Shown: piece after piece, positions 1-6,064 of the stretch
Numbering within the stretch: position 1 is the stretch's first letter
Layout of the letters: each line of letters starts with the position of its first letter
Origin: Paracoccaceae bacterium
GTDB taxonomy: Bacteria; Pseudomonadota; Alphaproteobacteria; Rhodobacterales; Rhodobacteraceae
Direction: 5' to 3'
Length of the DNA stretch: 8,703 nucleotides
Assembly: GCA_009920815.1 (NCBI GenBank)
Contig: RFZH01000087.1
Coordinates: 1-8,703, forward strand
Program-made: the position numbers and the translations under genes
Notes under the pieces: model-generated
The model's database searches: none
Seen by the model: only the letters and a program-made list of their open reading frames with translations
Told to the model about the DNA's origin: nothing

Positions 1-566
1 ATCGTTTGGTTGTGGCAACCAACCAAAACGATATTTTGCATCGGTGTTTGACAACGGGTGAATACCGGATGGATACGGTTGTGCCATCGATTAGCCCGTC
101 CATGGACATTCAAATCAGCTCAAATTTCGAACGTGCTTTGTTTGATGCCTATGATCGTGAAGGTGCGGCCGTTGCGGCATTGATGGACGAGTTGAAAACC
201 AAAGGTGGCTTTACCCTTTCACAAGGGGTGCTAGACAATTTGCGTGCGCAGTTTGACAGCGGCCGTGTGTCTGAACAAGAAACAAGCACCGAAATCACGC
301 ATTCCTTTGCAACACGGGCAGAGCTTTTGTGCCCTCATTCTGCGATTGGTGTGCGCGTAGCTGACGCACAGCGTGATCCAAATGTTCCAATGATCACATT
401 GGCAACGGCCCATCCTGCAAAGTTTCCTGACGCGGTCCATGCCGCGACAGGCGAACGCCCTGAATTGCCCGCGCGTATGGCCGATCTGTTTGAGCGACCT
501 GAGCGCGTGACGCGGGTGGCAAATGATTTGCATGCGTTGAAACAAATAGTTCAAGAACGGATCTAA
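1..566 (+). CDS. thrC: Threonine synthase, C-terminal part (5' end outside window)
   Basis: Threonine synthase is the PLP-dependent enzyme that converts O-phosphohomoserine to threonine, the last step of threonine biosynthesis in the cytoplasm. The reading frame is open from the first complete codon at base 3, so the gene enters from the left and only about the last 188 residues are present. Recognisable family features are ATNQNDILHR near the start, then SPSMDIQISSNFER followed by LFDAY, and the late ITLATAHPAKFPDAV segment. These are typical of the long (about 460-residue) bacterial form. The PLP lysine and most of the catalytic domain lie upstream of the window. The stop codon is 2 nt before the GTG of the M16 peptidase, which suggests co-transcription. 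Identification is firm. A TTG at base 6 is only an internal codon, not the start. Confidence 0.93.
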   Translation, partial: RLVVATNQNDILHRCLTTGEYRMDTVVPSISPSMDIQISSNFERALFDAYDREGAAVAALMDELKTKGGFTLSQGVLDNLRAQFDSGRVSEQETSTEITHSFATRAELLCPHSAIGVRVADAQRDPNVPMITLATAHPAKFPDAVHAATGERPELPARMADLFERPERVTRVANDLHALKQIVQERI

Positions 567-568
567 AA

Positions 569-1834
569 GTGAGCATACAGCTTCATACCCTTCCTAACGG
601 AATGCGCGTTGTCACCGAACACATGCCTGGGCTGCAATCGGCTTCAATCGGTGTCTGGGTTTCTGCGGGCGGTCGTCATGAAACCGTTCAGCAAAACGGT
701 ATCGCGCATTTTCTTGAGCATATGGCGTTTAAGGGGACAACAACCCGCAGCGCGTTACAAATTGCAGAGCAAATCGAAGATGTGGGTGGCTATATCAACG
801 CCTATACATCGCGCGAAACCACGGCATACTATGTTCGTGTGTTGAACAATGATGTTCCTCTGGCTGTTGATATTTTGTCGGACATCCTGCGTAACTCTGT
901 CTTTGATCCCCGCGAGATCGAGGTGGAACGTGGCGTTATCCTGCAAGAGATCGGCCAAACTTTGGACACGCCGGATGACATCATTTTTGATTGGTTGCAA
1001 GAAACGGCGTATCCAGATCAATCTATTGGCCGCTCGATCCTCGGTCCTGCTGACAATATCAAACGCTTTGACCGTGACGACCTCACGTCTTTTGTGTCTG
1101 CACAATATCAACCTCAGCGCATGATCTTGGCGGCGGCGGGTGGAATTGATCATGATGCGCTGTTATCCTTGGTAACCCAAGCGTTTCAAGATTTATCGCC
1201 CGATGTGACGCCACAACTTGAAACAATCGCCAAATTTTCACGCGGGGAATACCGCAATGAAAAGACATTAGAACAGGCGCATTTTGCCTTGGCGTTTGAA
1301 AGCCCAAGTTACAAGAGCGACGATATTTACACGGCCCAAGTCTATTCCATTACTTTGGGCGGTGGGATGTCTTCGCGTTTGTTCCAAGAGGCCCGTGAAA
1401 AGCGCGGTTTGTGTTATTCGATCTTTGCGCAAACCGGGGCCTATGTCGACACGGGCATGACGACAATCTATGCAGGGACAGCGGGTGACCAAATTGCAGG
1501 CCTATCGCGTTTGACGATTGACGAATTCAAACGTGCCGCCGATGACATGACCCAAGCCGAAGTGGATCGTGCGCGTGCCCAGATGAAAGCGGGTATGTTG
1601 ATGGGGCTGGAAAGCGCTTCAAATCGCGCCGAACGTTTGGCGCGCATGGTGCAAGTGTGGGGCTATGTCCCTGATCTATCGGAGGCTGTTGAAAAAATTG
1701 ATGCGGTTGATCTGACCTCTGTCAAAGCCTACGCTGAACAGGTCGCAACAACTGCAAAAATGGCGTCAGCAATCTATGGGCCTATTTCATCAGCCCCAAC
1801 ATTGGATGAACTGGAAAATCAAAGAGCGGCGTGA
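569..1834 (+). CDS. M16 family zinc metallopeptidase (processing-peptidase-like)
   Basis: This 421-residue protein is an M16B (pitrilysin superfamily) peptidase, related to the beta subunit of mitochondrial processing peptidase and to bacterial PqqL/YmxG-type proteins. The inverted zinc motif HxxEH is intact as H47-F-L-E50-H51, and the third metal ligand fits E127 in the segment VERGVILQE. The N-terminal half is the catalytic M16 domain. The C-terminal half (from about residue 190) is the inactive M16_C domain, with the glycine-rich GGGMSSRLFQ and REKRGLCYSI segments typical of the family. Length is normal. The start is GTG at 569, because TLPNGMRVVTE must be at the N-terminus and no earlier start fits after the thrC stop. 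The thrC-M16 neighbourhood is common in Rhodobacteraceae (from memory). No signal peptide is seen, so it is probably cytoplasmic. The substrate cannot be told from sequence. Confidence 0.93.
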   Translation: MSIQLHTLPNGMRVVTEHMPGLQSASIGVWVSAGGRHETVQQNGIAHFLEHMAFKGTTTRSALQIAEQIEDVGGYINAYTSRETTAYYVRVLNNDVPLAVDILSDILRNSVFDPREIEVERGVILQEIGQTLDTPDDIIFDWLQETAYPDQSIGRSILGPADNIKRFDRDDLTSFVSAQYQPQRMILAAAGGIDHDALLSLVTQAFQDLSPDVTPQLETIAKFSRGEYRNEKTLEQAHFALAFESPSYKSDDIYTAQVYSITLGGGMSSRLFQEAREKRGLCYSIFAQTGAYVDTGMTTIYAGTAGDQIAGLSRLTIDEFKRAADDMTQAEVDRARAQMKAGMLMGLESASNRAERLARMVQVWGYVPDLSEAVEKIDAVDLTSVKAYAEQVATTAKMASAIYGPISSAPTLDELENQRAA

Positions 1835-2424
1835 TGCTTTTATTCAAACGCAAAATTCGTCTGGACACTGAACGTCTGATCTTGCGCCCGCCCGCGCATA
1901 CAGATTTTCGGGACTGGGCAAATCTGCGTTTGCAGTCGCGTGAATTTTTGACCCCTTGGGAACCAACCTGGGCGCCTGATCATCTGTCGCGCAAATCCTT
2001 TGCCAATCGCGTTTACTGGGCGCAGCGCTGTATCAATACGGAAACCGAATTACCAATGTTCATGATTGAACGCACGCAAAATCGTGTTATCGGGGCAATT
2101 ACGTTTTCTCTGATCCGTCGCGGCCCATCACAAACTGCTAATCTGGGGTATTGGATCGGTGCACCTTTCGCGCGACAAGGCTATATGAGCGAGGCGATCC
2201 AAGCCATGGTGCATCATGCATTCGTGAAAATGGATCTTAGCCGGATCGAAGCGGGATGCCTGCCTGAAAATGTGCCGTCCCGCGCGACACTTGAAAAAAA
2301 CGGTTTCAAATATGAAGGCGTGGCACAGGCTTACCTACAGATCAACGGGCGTTGGCGTACGCATGTTCTATATTCTTTGTTGCGTGCAGACCGCCGCGGA
2401 CGTAGCAACGTTGGAATGGCCTAG
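1834..2424 (+). CDS. GNAT acetyltransferase, RimJ/RimL type
   Basis: This protein of about 196 residues belongs to the GNAT superfamily and transfers an acetyl group from acetyl-CoA to an amine. It resembles the RimJ/RimL group that acetylates N-terminal residues of ribosomal proteins. Visible features are the early LDTERLILRPP strand-helix, the LGYWIG strand followed by the acetyl-CoA loop ARQGYMSEA (about residues 113-121), and the late block ENVPSRATLEKNGF, followed by the YLQINGRWRTH ending typical of the group. I chose ATG at 1834, which overlaps the M16 stop as TGATG. An alternative GTG at 1831 adds one residue. A purine-rich AAAGAG at 1821-1826 suits the ATG better. Overlap with the upstream gene implies translational coupling. 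The true substrate is unknown; rimJ is plausible but not assigned. Confidence 0.9.
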   Translation: MLLFKRKIRLDTERLILRPPAHTDFRDWANLRLQSREFLTPWEPTWAPDHLSRKSFANRVYWAQRCINTETELPMFMIERTQNRVIGAITFSLIRRGPSQTANLGYWIGAPFARQGYMSEAIQAMVHHAFVKMDLSRIEAGCLPENVPSRATLEKNGFKYEGVAQAYLQINGRWRTHVLYSLLRADRRGRSNVGMA

Positions 2425-2432
2425 GAGATCCG

Positions 2433-3845
2433 ATGTTACAGCCCGCCAATGACGCCTTTTTACAAGTTTTAAAAGAGCACTTACCTGAAAACGTTATTGG
2501 TTCTGTCACGGACGCCTACCTTGAAGAACCGCGTGGGAAATGGTCGGGCATTGGACAAATCCTTGTGCGCCCAGAAACCGTTGAACAGGTTTCGGACCTG
2601 TTGCGACTTTGTAATGATCACCGCGTCGGCGTCATTCCCTATGCGGGGGGGACGGGATTGGTCAGCGGCCAAATCATGGAAAGCGGTCCGGTGCCCGTCA
2701 TTCTTTCGCTGGAACGGATGAATAAAATTCGTGCAGTATATCCGCACGAAAACGTATTGGTCGCAGATGCTGGTGCGATTTTGGCTGAAATCCAAGCGGC
2801 AGCTGAGGCTGAGGACCGTTTGTTTCCTCTGTCACTCGCGTCTGAAGGATCAGCGCGGATCGGGGGTAATTTGGCCACCAATGCTGGCGGCGTTAACGTG
2901 TTGCGCTATGGAAATACACGCGATTTGTGTTTGGGGCTTGAGGTGGTTTTGCCGAATGGGGCCATTTGGAATGGTTTGACACGACTACGCAAAGATAACA
3001 CGGGCTATGATCTGCGTAATCTGATGATCGGGTCCGAAGGCACTTTGGGTGTGATTACTGCTGCGGCATTGAAATTGGCCCCGCGGCCCCGCGATGTGGC
3101 AACGGCATTGTTGTGCGTGCCATCGCCCGACGCGGCACTTGGGCTTTTGTCCCTTGCCCGTAGCCACGTTGCCGAAGCCGTCAGTGCGTTTGAGTTGATT
3201 GGTGAATCGGGGCTTGTCTTTTTAGAGGAAGCCCTACCACACATCCGGCAACCTTTTGCGCAAAAACCACAGTGGATGGTCTTGATCGAACTGGGCGTCA
3301 GCAGAGCGAATGCTGCCGCTCAGGCCATAGAGGACGTGTTTCAAGAGGCGCTTGATCGGGGCCTTGTTTACGATGGCGTGATCGCGCAATCCGCAGGCCA
3401 GCGTAATGATCTTTGGGCTATTCGTGAAAATATCCCTCAGGCGAACCGGATCATTGGATCCATCAGCAGCCATGACATTTCATTGCCACTTTCCGCTATA
3501 TCGGAATTTATCGCAATTGCTCCGACGTACATTGCAAAATTAGGCGATTTCAGGATCAATTGCTTTGGGCATTTGGGGGATGGTAACCTCCATTACAATG
3601 TTTTCCCCCCAAAGGGTGAAAGCAAATCAGCCTATCGACATATGATCAATGACGTTCAAAACTGTGTTCATGATTTGGTGGTCTCAATGCAAGGATCGTT
3701 TAGCGCAGAGCATGGGGTAGGGCGCCTGAAAGTGGCGGATCTTGAACGTTATGGCGATCCGACCAAGTTGGCGATGATGCGCGCAATAAAAGCCAGTTTT
3801 GATCCAAACGGCATCATGAATCCTGGCGCGGTTTTGCGGGTTTAA
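2433..3845 (+). CDS. FAD-linked 2-hydroxyacid oxidase/dehydrogenase (GlcD / D2HGDH type)
   Basis: This 470-residue flavoprotein of the VAO/PCMH superfamily has an N-terminal FAD-binding domain (FAD_binding_4, about residues 40-220) and a FAD-oxidase C domain (about 225-468). The FAD region shows PYAGGTGLVSG (69-79), GGNLATNAGG (144-153) and YDLRNLMIGSEGTLG (192-206). The C-terminal part has the metal-ligand pattern of the D-lactate / D-2-hydroxyglutarate dehydrogenase family: H380 and H387 in GHLGDGNLH, then E426-H427 in SAEHGVGRLK. It ends with the expected FDPNGIMNPGAVL. These enzymes oxidise a D-2-hydroxyacid to the 2-oxoacid and pass electrons to an acceptor. Sequence alone does not separate D-2-hydroxyglutarate, D-lactate and glycolate as substrate, though the single-gene form without GlcE/GlcF neighbours favours the first two. 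A good Shine-Dalgarno AGGAG (2423-2427) sits 5 nt before ATG and overlaps the stop of the acetyltransferase gene. Confidence 0.92.
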   Translation: MLQPANDAFLQVLKEHLPENVIGSVTDAYLEEPRGKWSGIGQILVRPETVEQVSDLLRLCNDHRVGVIPYAGGTGLVSGQIMESGPVPVILSLERMNKIRAVYPHENVLVADAGAILAEIQAAAEAEDRLFPLSLASEGSARIGGNLATNAGGVNVLRYGNTRDLCLGLEVVLPNGAIWNGLTRLRKDNTGYDLRNLMIGSEGTLGVITAAALKLAPRPRDVATALLCVPSPDAALGLLSLARSHVAEAVSAFELIGESGLVFLEEALPHIRQPFAQKPQWMVLIELGVSRANAAAQAIEDVFQEALDRGLVYDGVIAQSAGQRNDLWAIRENIPQANRIIGSISSHDISLPLSAISEFIAIAPTYIAKLGDFRINCFGHLGDGNLHYNVFPPKGESKSAYRHMINDVQNCVHDLVVSMQGSFSAEHGVGRLKVADLERYGDPTKLAMMRAIKASFDPNGIMNPGAVLRV

Positions 3846-3848
3846 GGG

Positions 3849-4223
3849 TCAATCGCCTCGCGCTTGCCGTGCAATGCGTCGTTTGTGGCTGGCATATAAC
3901 ACCGGCGCAAGGACATGGTCATATACTGCGTTTGCAATCTGTTTGACCAACGGCAATCCGGTAATGCGTCCCAACCATCGATAGCGCGGCATCTGTTGCC
4001 AGATGACACGAAACGCATCCATCCCAGACAACACGCGATCCTCGTGCAAGATATGCAAACGCCGCGCAGCCTGGTCTTGGGTTACGCCGTAGGCAATCGG
4101 ATCGACTTGCATCAGATCATCAAAGCCAAATACGATTCCGCGTTTTTCGGCATACTCTCGATAATGGCAAATCTCTGCGTTACAAATCGGGCACTGCGCA
4201 TTGTACAAAATCCGTGTGGGCAT
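3849..4223 (-). CDS. DCC family (DUF393) thiol-disulfide oxidoreductase-like protein
   Basis: This small minus-strand protein of 124 residues belongs to the DCC / DUF393 family, named for its CxxC-containing N-terminus. The motif is C11-P-I-C14 in LYNAQCPICNAEI. The usual form is YDGxCPxC, so the conserved acidic residue is Asn8 here. Other family features are FDDL at 34-37, RRLHI near 54, SGMDAFRVIW (66-75) and a basic tail. Such proteins are predicted to have a thioredoxin-like fold and redox function, but their substrates are poorly defined. I chose ATG at 4223 over a longer form starting at 4271, because a near-ideal Shine-Dalgarno AAAGGAGA lies 5 nt upstream and the family N-terminus follows immediately. 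The gene converges on the FAD oxidase with 3 nt between stops and diverges from secE across 118 nt. Confidence 0.85.
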   Translation of the reverse strand: MPTRILYNAQCPICNAEICHYREYAEKRGIVFGFDDLMQVDPIAYGVTQDQAARRLHILHEDRVLSGMDAFRVIWQQMPRYRWLGRITGLPLVKQIANAVYDHVLAPVLYASHKRRIARQARGD

Positions 4224-4341
4224 GTCTTCTCCTTTGAGAGCGAATGTAATCGAACAAGCGTGGGGCGACAATGCGACACTTGCCCCTTGAATTGTGCGTC
4301 AAAGGTTGTTACGTGGCTGGTTAACTAAAAAGGTATTAGAC

Positions 4342-4539
4342 ATGTCAACGACGAATCCAATTCAGTTCATTCAACAAGTCCGTTCAGAAGTGTCCAAGGT
4401 CGTTTGGCCGACGCGGCGTGAGGTTTTGTTAACGACTGTCATGGTGTTTGCAATGGCTGCATTGGCCGCATTGTTTTTTGGATTGGTTGACGTGATTATT
4501 CGTTTCGGATTGCAAACGATCCTTGGCATGTTCGGCTAA
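4342..4539 (+). CDS. secE: Protein translocase subunit SecE
   Basis: SecE is the small essential subunit that clamps SecY in the SecYEG protein-export channel of the inner membrane. This 65-residue protein is the short, single-membrane-span form usual in Alphaproteobacteria. An N-terminal amphipathic stretch leads into the conserved block EVSKVVWPTRREVL (16-29), with Trp22-Pro23 and an adjoining basic pair. A hydrophobic transmembrane segment follows at about 30-52. ATG at 4342 is preceded by AAAAAGG at 9 nt. Longer in-frame extensions upstream do not look like SecE. In most bacteria nusG follows directly, but here a terminator and about 1.5 kb of other DNA intervene. The tRNA-Trp gene often seen before secE is not visible in the 118 nt upstream. 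Confidence 0.95.
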   Translation: MSTTNPIQFIQQVRSEVSKVVWPTRREVLLTTVMVFAMAALAALFFGLVDVIIRFGLQTILGMFG

Positions 4540-4567
4540 GCCACACAATAGTTCGGTCGGAACATTG

Positions 4568-4592
4568 ATGCCCCTCTGCTGGGGCATTTTTT
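4568..4592 (+). terminator. Intrinsic terminator after secE
   Basis: The perfect 7-bp stem ATGCCCC (4568-4574) / GGGGCAT (4581-4587) has a 6-nt loop TCTGCT and runs straight into a T tract (4587-4592). It lies 28 nt after the secE stop. It should end most secE transcripts and so uncouple secE from nusG. Confidence 0.88.
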
Positions 4593-4615
4593 ATGCGCCA
4601 TCGATAACTCCCATT

Positions 4616-4768
4616 TTGACACAAAATATAAAAATGCGTTGTTTTGCGACGCAAAGATCGCAAATCTATGTCTATAACCCTAGCGGGGGAGTTGACTGCC
4701 CCTGAGCGGGTATGGCGCGGTGAGTCAAGTATTGGAGGCTTGACCGATGTTGATCCGTCGATGACCGA
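4616..4768. promoter_or_regulatory. Repeat- and palindrome-rich region upstream of the LuxR-type gene
   Basis: Several symmetric or repeated elements cluster in this non-coding stretch. TTGACA (4616-4621) is a consensus -35 hexamer but has no good -10 at normal spacing. TTTGCG-A-CGCAAA (4643-4655) is a perfect 13-bp palindrome and is followed by a second GATCGCAAA copy of its half-site. GTCAAG (4724-4729) and CTTGAC (4739-4744) form a 6-bp inverted repeat with a 9-nt spacer. TGACCGA occurs at 4741-4747 and again at 4762-4768, 21 bp apart, which is about two helical turns. These could be operators for the adjacent regulator or others. This is inference from symmetry and position only; no known motif was recognised. 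Confidence 0.35.
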
Positions 4769-4824
4769 CTAGCGCCGCTATTATGTTAGAGTCCGTGTTT
4801 CAGCTTCGGAGGCTTTAGAGAAAT

Positions 4825-5568
4825 TTGCTGCATCCTCCTAATCTTTCCGCCCGAGAAAAAAAGATTTTGCCGTCACTGTTGGCTGGTGCAACGCGAACTG
4901 AGATCGCGAGTAAAATTGGCATTTCCACGGAGACGGTAAAAATTCATGTCCGCAATGTTTTGAAGAAATTTGAAGTGCTAAATGTCCGAGACGGATTCTC
5001 TCGTTTGTCTGAATATCAAACCTACTTTGGTGTTGGGGGCTACCAAATGGACCGTTTTATAAATTCTGCTGAATGCAGAGTTAATGTGGTTCATCCGACC
5101 CAAGAAATTGTTGTTTCTACACGAATAAATTTGACAGTCATGGCAGAAGAAATAGATAAATTTATCTTCACGCTATTGCGACCGGATTGCAAATTTTCTG
5201 CTTGTGTGGAAAATCACGATGTAATTGGCCCGATTGAGCAAGACGGTCGCAGTTTATTCTCCTTGCTGCCGAACAAAAAGCTACGAAAAGGGGATACATA
5301 TGAGTACAAAATTAATGTAACCATAAAGGCCAAAAAGAATAAAGCCATTGATCAATGGCTCGAAGAAACATCATTTCCCGCAGCTTTCAGAAGTTATGAG
5401 CTTCAATTTTCGGATACTGCTTGTGCTGAGAAATTCGGTTTCCAAGTCTTTTCTGGGCTTCATGAGCTCAATAATTACCCTTTCCAGGTCAATCAGGGCG
5501 ACACTTGGCTTAAATGTTCGGATCATTCACCGCAGGTTCCATTGAGGGTGAAATTGTGGTGGCAATAG
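4825..5568 (+). CDS. Regulator with N-terminal LuxR-type HTH and unknown C-terminal domain
   Basis: This 247-residue protein begins with a GerE/LuxR-type helix-turn-helix at about residues 7-54. LSAREKKILPSLLAG is followed by TEIASKIGIS and the recognition helix TETVKIHVRNVLKKF, an excellent family match. DNA binding and transcription control are therefore well supported. The remaining 190 residues are not recognised. They look like a compact beta-rich domain (alternating strands such as CRVNVVH, YEYKINVTIKAK and RVKLWW) with five cysteines (84, 122, 127, 200, 231). There is no response-regulator receiver or autoinducer-binding domain, and the HTH sits at the N-terminus instead of the usual C-terminus. 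The start is TTG at 4825. An in-frame stop lies at 4816-4818, the only other early candidate is CTG at 4828, and GGAGG (4808-4812) is 12 nt upstream, which is long. The gene is visibly AT-richer than its neighbours, suggesting transfer. It lies alone between two terminator-like structures. Confidence 0.8.
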   Translation: MLHPPNLSAREKKILPSLLAGATRTEIASKIGISTETVKIHVRNVLKKFEVLNVRDGFSRLSEYQTYFGVGGYQMDRFINSAECRVNVVHPTQEIVVSTRINLTVMAEEIDKFIFTLLRPDCKFSACVENHDVIGPIEQDGRSLFSLLPNKKLRKGDTYEYKINVTIKAKKNKAIDQWLEETSFPAAFRSYELQFSDTACAEKFGFQVFSGLHELNNYPFQVNQGDTWLKCSDHSPQVPLRVKLWWQ

Positions 5569-5583
5569 AGCATAGGTTTTTGG

Positions 5584-5600
5584 AGTTAGGAAAACTAACT
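5584..5600. other. Small perfect hairpin after the LuxR-type gene
   Basis: AGTTAG (5584-5589) and CTAACT (5595-5600) form a perfect 6-bp stem around the 5-nt loop GAAAA, 15 nt after the stop codon. There is no T tract. It may be an mRNA 3'-end structure or an operator half of a larger site. Confidence 0.35.
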
Positions 5601-5621
5601 GTAACCTCAAAAGTTCGTATG

Positions 5622-5650
5622 GCCGCCCCAACCCAGTAGGTCGGGGCGGC
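5622..5650. terminator. Strong GC-rich hairpin between two convergent genes
   Basis: GCCGCCCC (5622-5629) pairs perfectly with GGGGCGGC (5643-5650). After one A/C mismatch, ACC (5631-5633) pairs with GGT (5639-5641) around the loop CAGTA. The hairpin sits between the stop of the LuxR-type gene and the stop of the small minus-strand gene, where a bidirectional terminator would be expected. Neither side carries a real T tract, so termination would be weak or factor-assisted. The structure is certain; the function is inferred. Confidence 0.5.
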
Positions 5651-5655
5651 GCAAT

Positions 5656-5754
5656 TTATGACTCGTCAGTATCGAGAGCTACAGCTATGCTTGGCAAAAC
5701 CAAGCCCGTGGCTGACGAGAACGCGAGGCAAAGAATTAGTGCGATTTTCTTCAT
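5656..5754 (-). CDS. Very small secreted-peptide-like protein, 32 residues
   Basis: On the minus strand an ATG at 5754 opens a 32-residue frame reading MKKIALILCLAFSSATG then LVLPSIAVALDTDES. This is a textbook Sec signal peptide: two lysines after Met, a hydrophobic core (4-12 and on), a helix breaker near 17-21, and an AxA-type cleavage site A24-V-A26. Only LDTDES would remain after cleavage. AGGAGA lies 5 nt before the ATG, a very good Shine-Dalgarno. The stop is followed 5 nt later by the GC-rich hairpin at 5622-5650, so the unit has the parts of a complete gene. Cys9 is too early and lacks a small residue before it to be a lipobox. Alternatives are a truncated remnant of a longer exported protein or an untranslated chance frame. 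No function is known; a processed signalling peptide is speculation. Confidence 0.5.
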   Translation of the reverse strand: MKKIALILCLAFSSATGLVLPSIAVALDTDES

Positions 5755-5785
5755 GGATGTCTCCTGAATTGTGGGGCAGTGGCAC

Positions 5786-5828
5786 ATCGATACAAAAAAA
5801 TAGTAAAAATCGATATATTAACCCTTTT
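5786..5828 (-). promoter_or_regulatory. AT-rich upstream region of the small minus-strand gene
   Basis: The 75 nt or so upstream of the small gene are strongly AT-rich. ATCGAT occurs at 5786-5791 and 5809-5814, 23 bp apart, flanking an A-rich stretch (a run of seven A on the plus strand). Reading the minus strand, several -10-like AT hexamers occur, but no clear -35/-10 pair can be chosen. This is a plausible promoter area with weak evidence. The rest of 5829-5977 shows nothing convincing on either strand. Confidence 0.25.
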
Positions 5829-5977
5829 ATATATTCAATAAGATAATTTTGGGTCGGTTGTGCCAGATTAAATTGCGCATATGTCAATGCGGGCAGTCAT
5901 CAATATTTATCCAAACCAGCACTTGAATTTCCCGCACAACTGCCGTAGCCAGCCATCCAAAGAGTTCATCAGGCGCG

Positions 5978-6007
5978 TTGCGATTCGTGACGCGTCAGAT
6001 TTTGTAT
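5978..6007 (+). promoter_or_regulatory. Possible nusG promoter containing a perfect palindrome
   Basis: TTGCGA (5978-5983) and TTGTAT (6002-6007) are separated by 18 nt and could be weak -35 and -10 elements. They would start transcription about 50 nt before nusG. In the spacer lies a perfect 10-bp palindrome, TGACGCGTCA (5988-5997), an operator-like position. nusG needs a promoter here because secE ends in a terminator and the intervening genes do not obviously read into it. The hexamer match is weak, so the exact site is uncertain. Confidence 0.3.
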
Positions 6008-6064
6008 TGAACTTTGCAAACGAACACAGCGGTCCAGTCCGCCAACAAAAGGAACGAAAATACA

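Noticed and set aside
3915..4328. Plus-strand 137-codon frame across the DCC gene
   Set aside because: Antisense shadow of the minus-strand DCC gene, which has a clear family match and a near-ideal Shine-Dalgarno.
4224..4341. tRNA-Trp gene expected upstream of secE in many bacteria
   Set aside because: No cloverleaf-like sequence or T-arm motif could be found in this 118-nt gap; it simply is not here.
4643..4664. CRISPR-like or iteron array from the repeated CGCAAA units
   Set aside because: Only two to three short copies without regular spacing; better described as a palindrome with one extra half-site.
5658..5846. Plus-strand 62-codon frame opposite the small secreted-peptide gene
   Set aside because: No Shine-Dalgarno; it is the antisense shadow of a frame with much better start signals and a recognisable signal peptide.
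5666..5887. Minus-strand 73-codon frame over the same region
   Set aside because: It lacks a convincing ribosome binding site and runs in a different frame from the small gene with the AGGAGA-ATG start; likely chance.
4593..6064. Insertion sequence or integrative element
   Set aside because: No transposase or integrase frame, no terminal inverted repeats and no target-site duplication could be identified at the borders.
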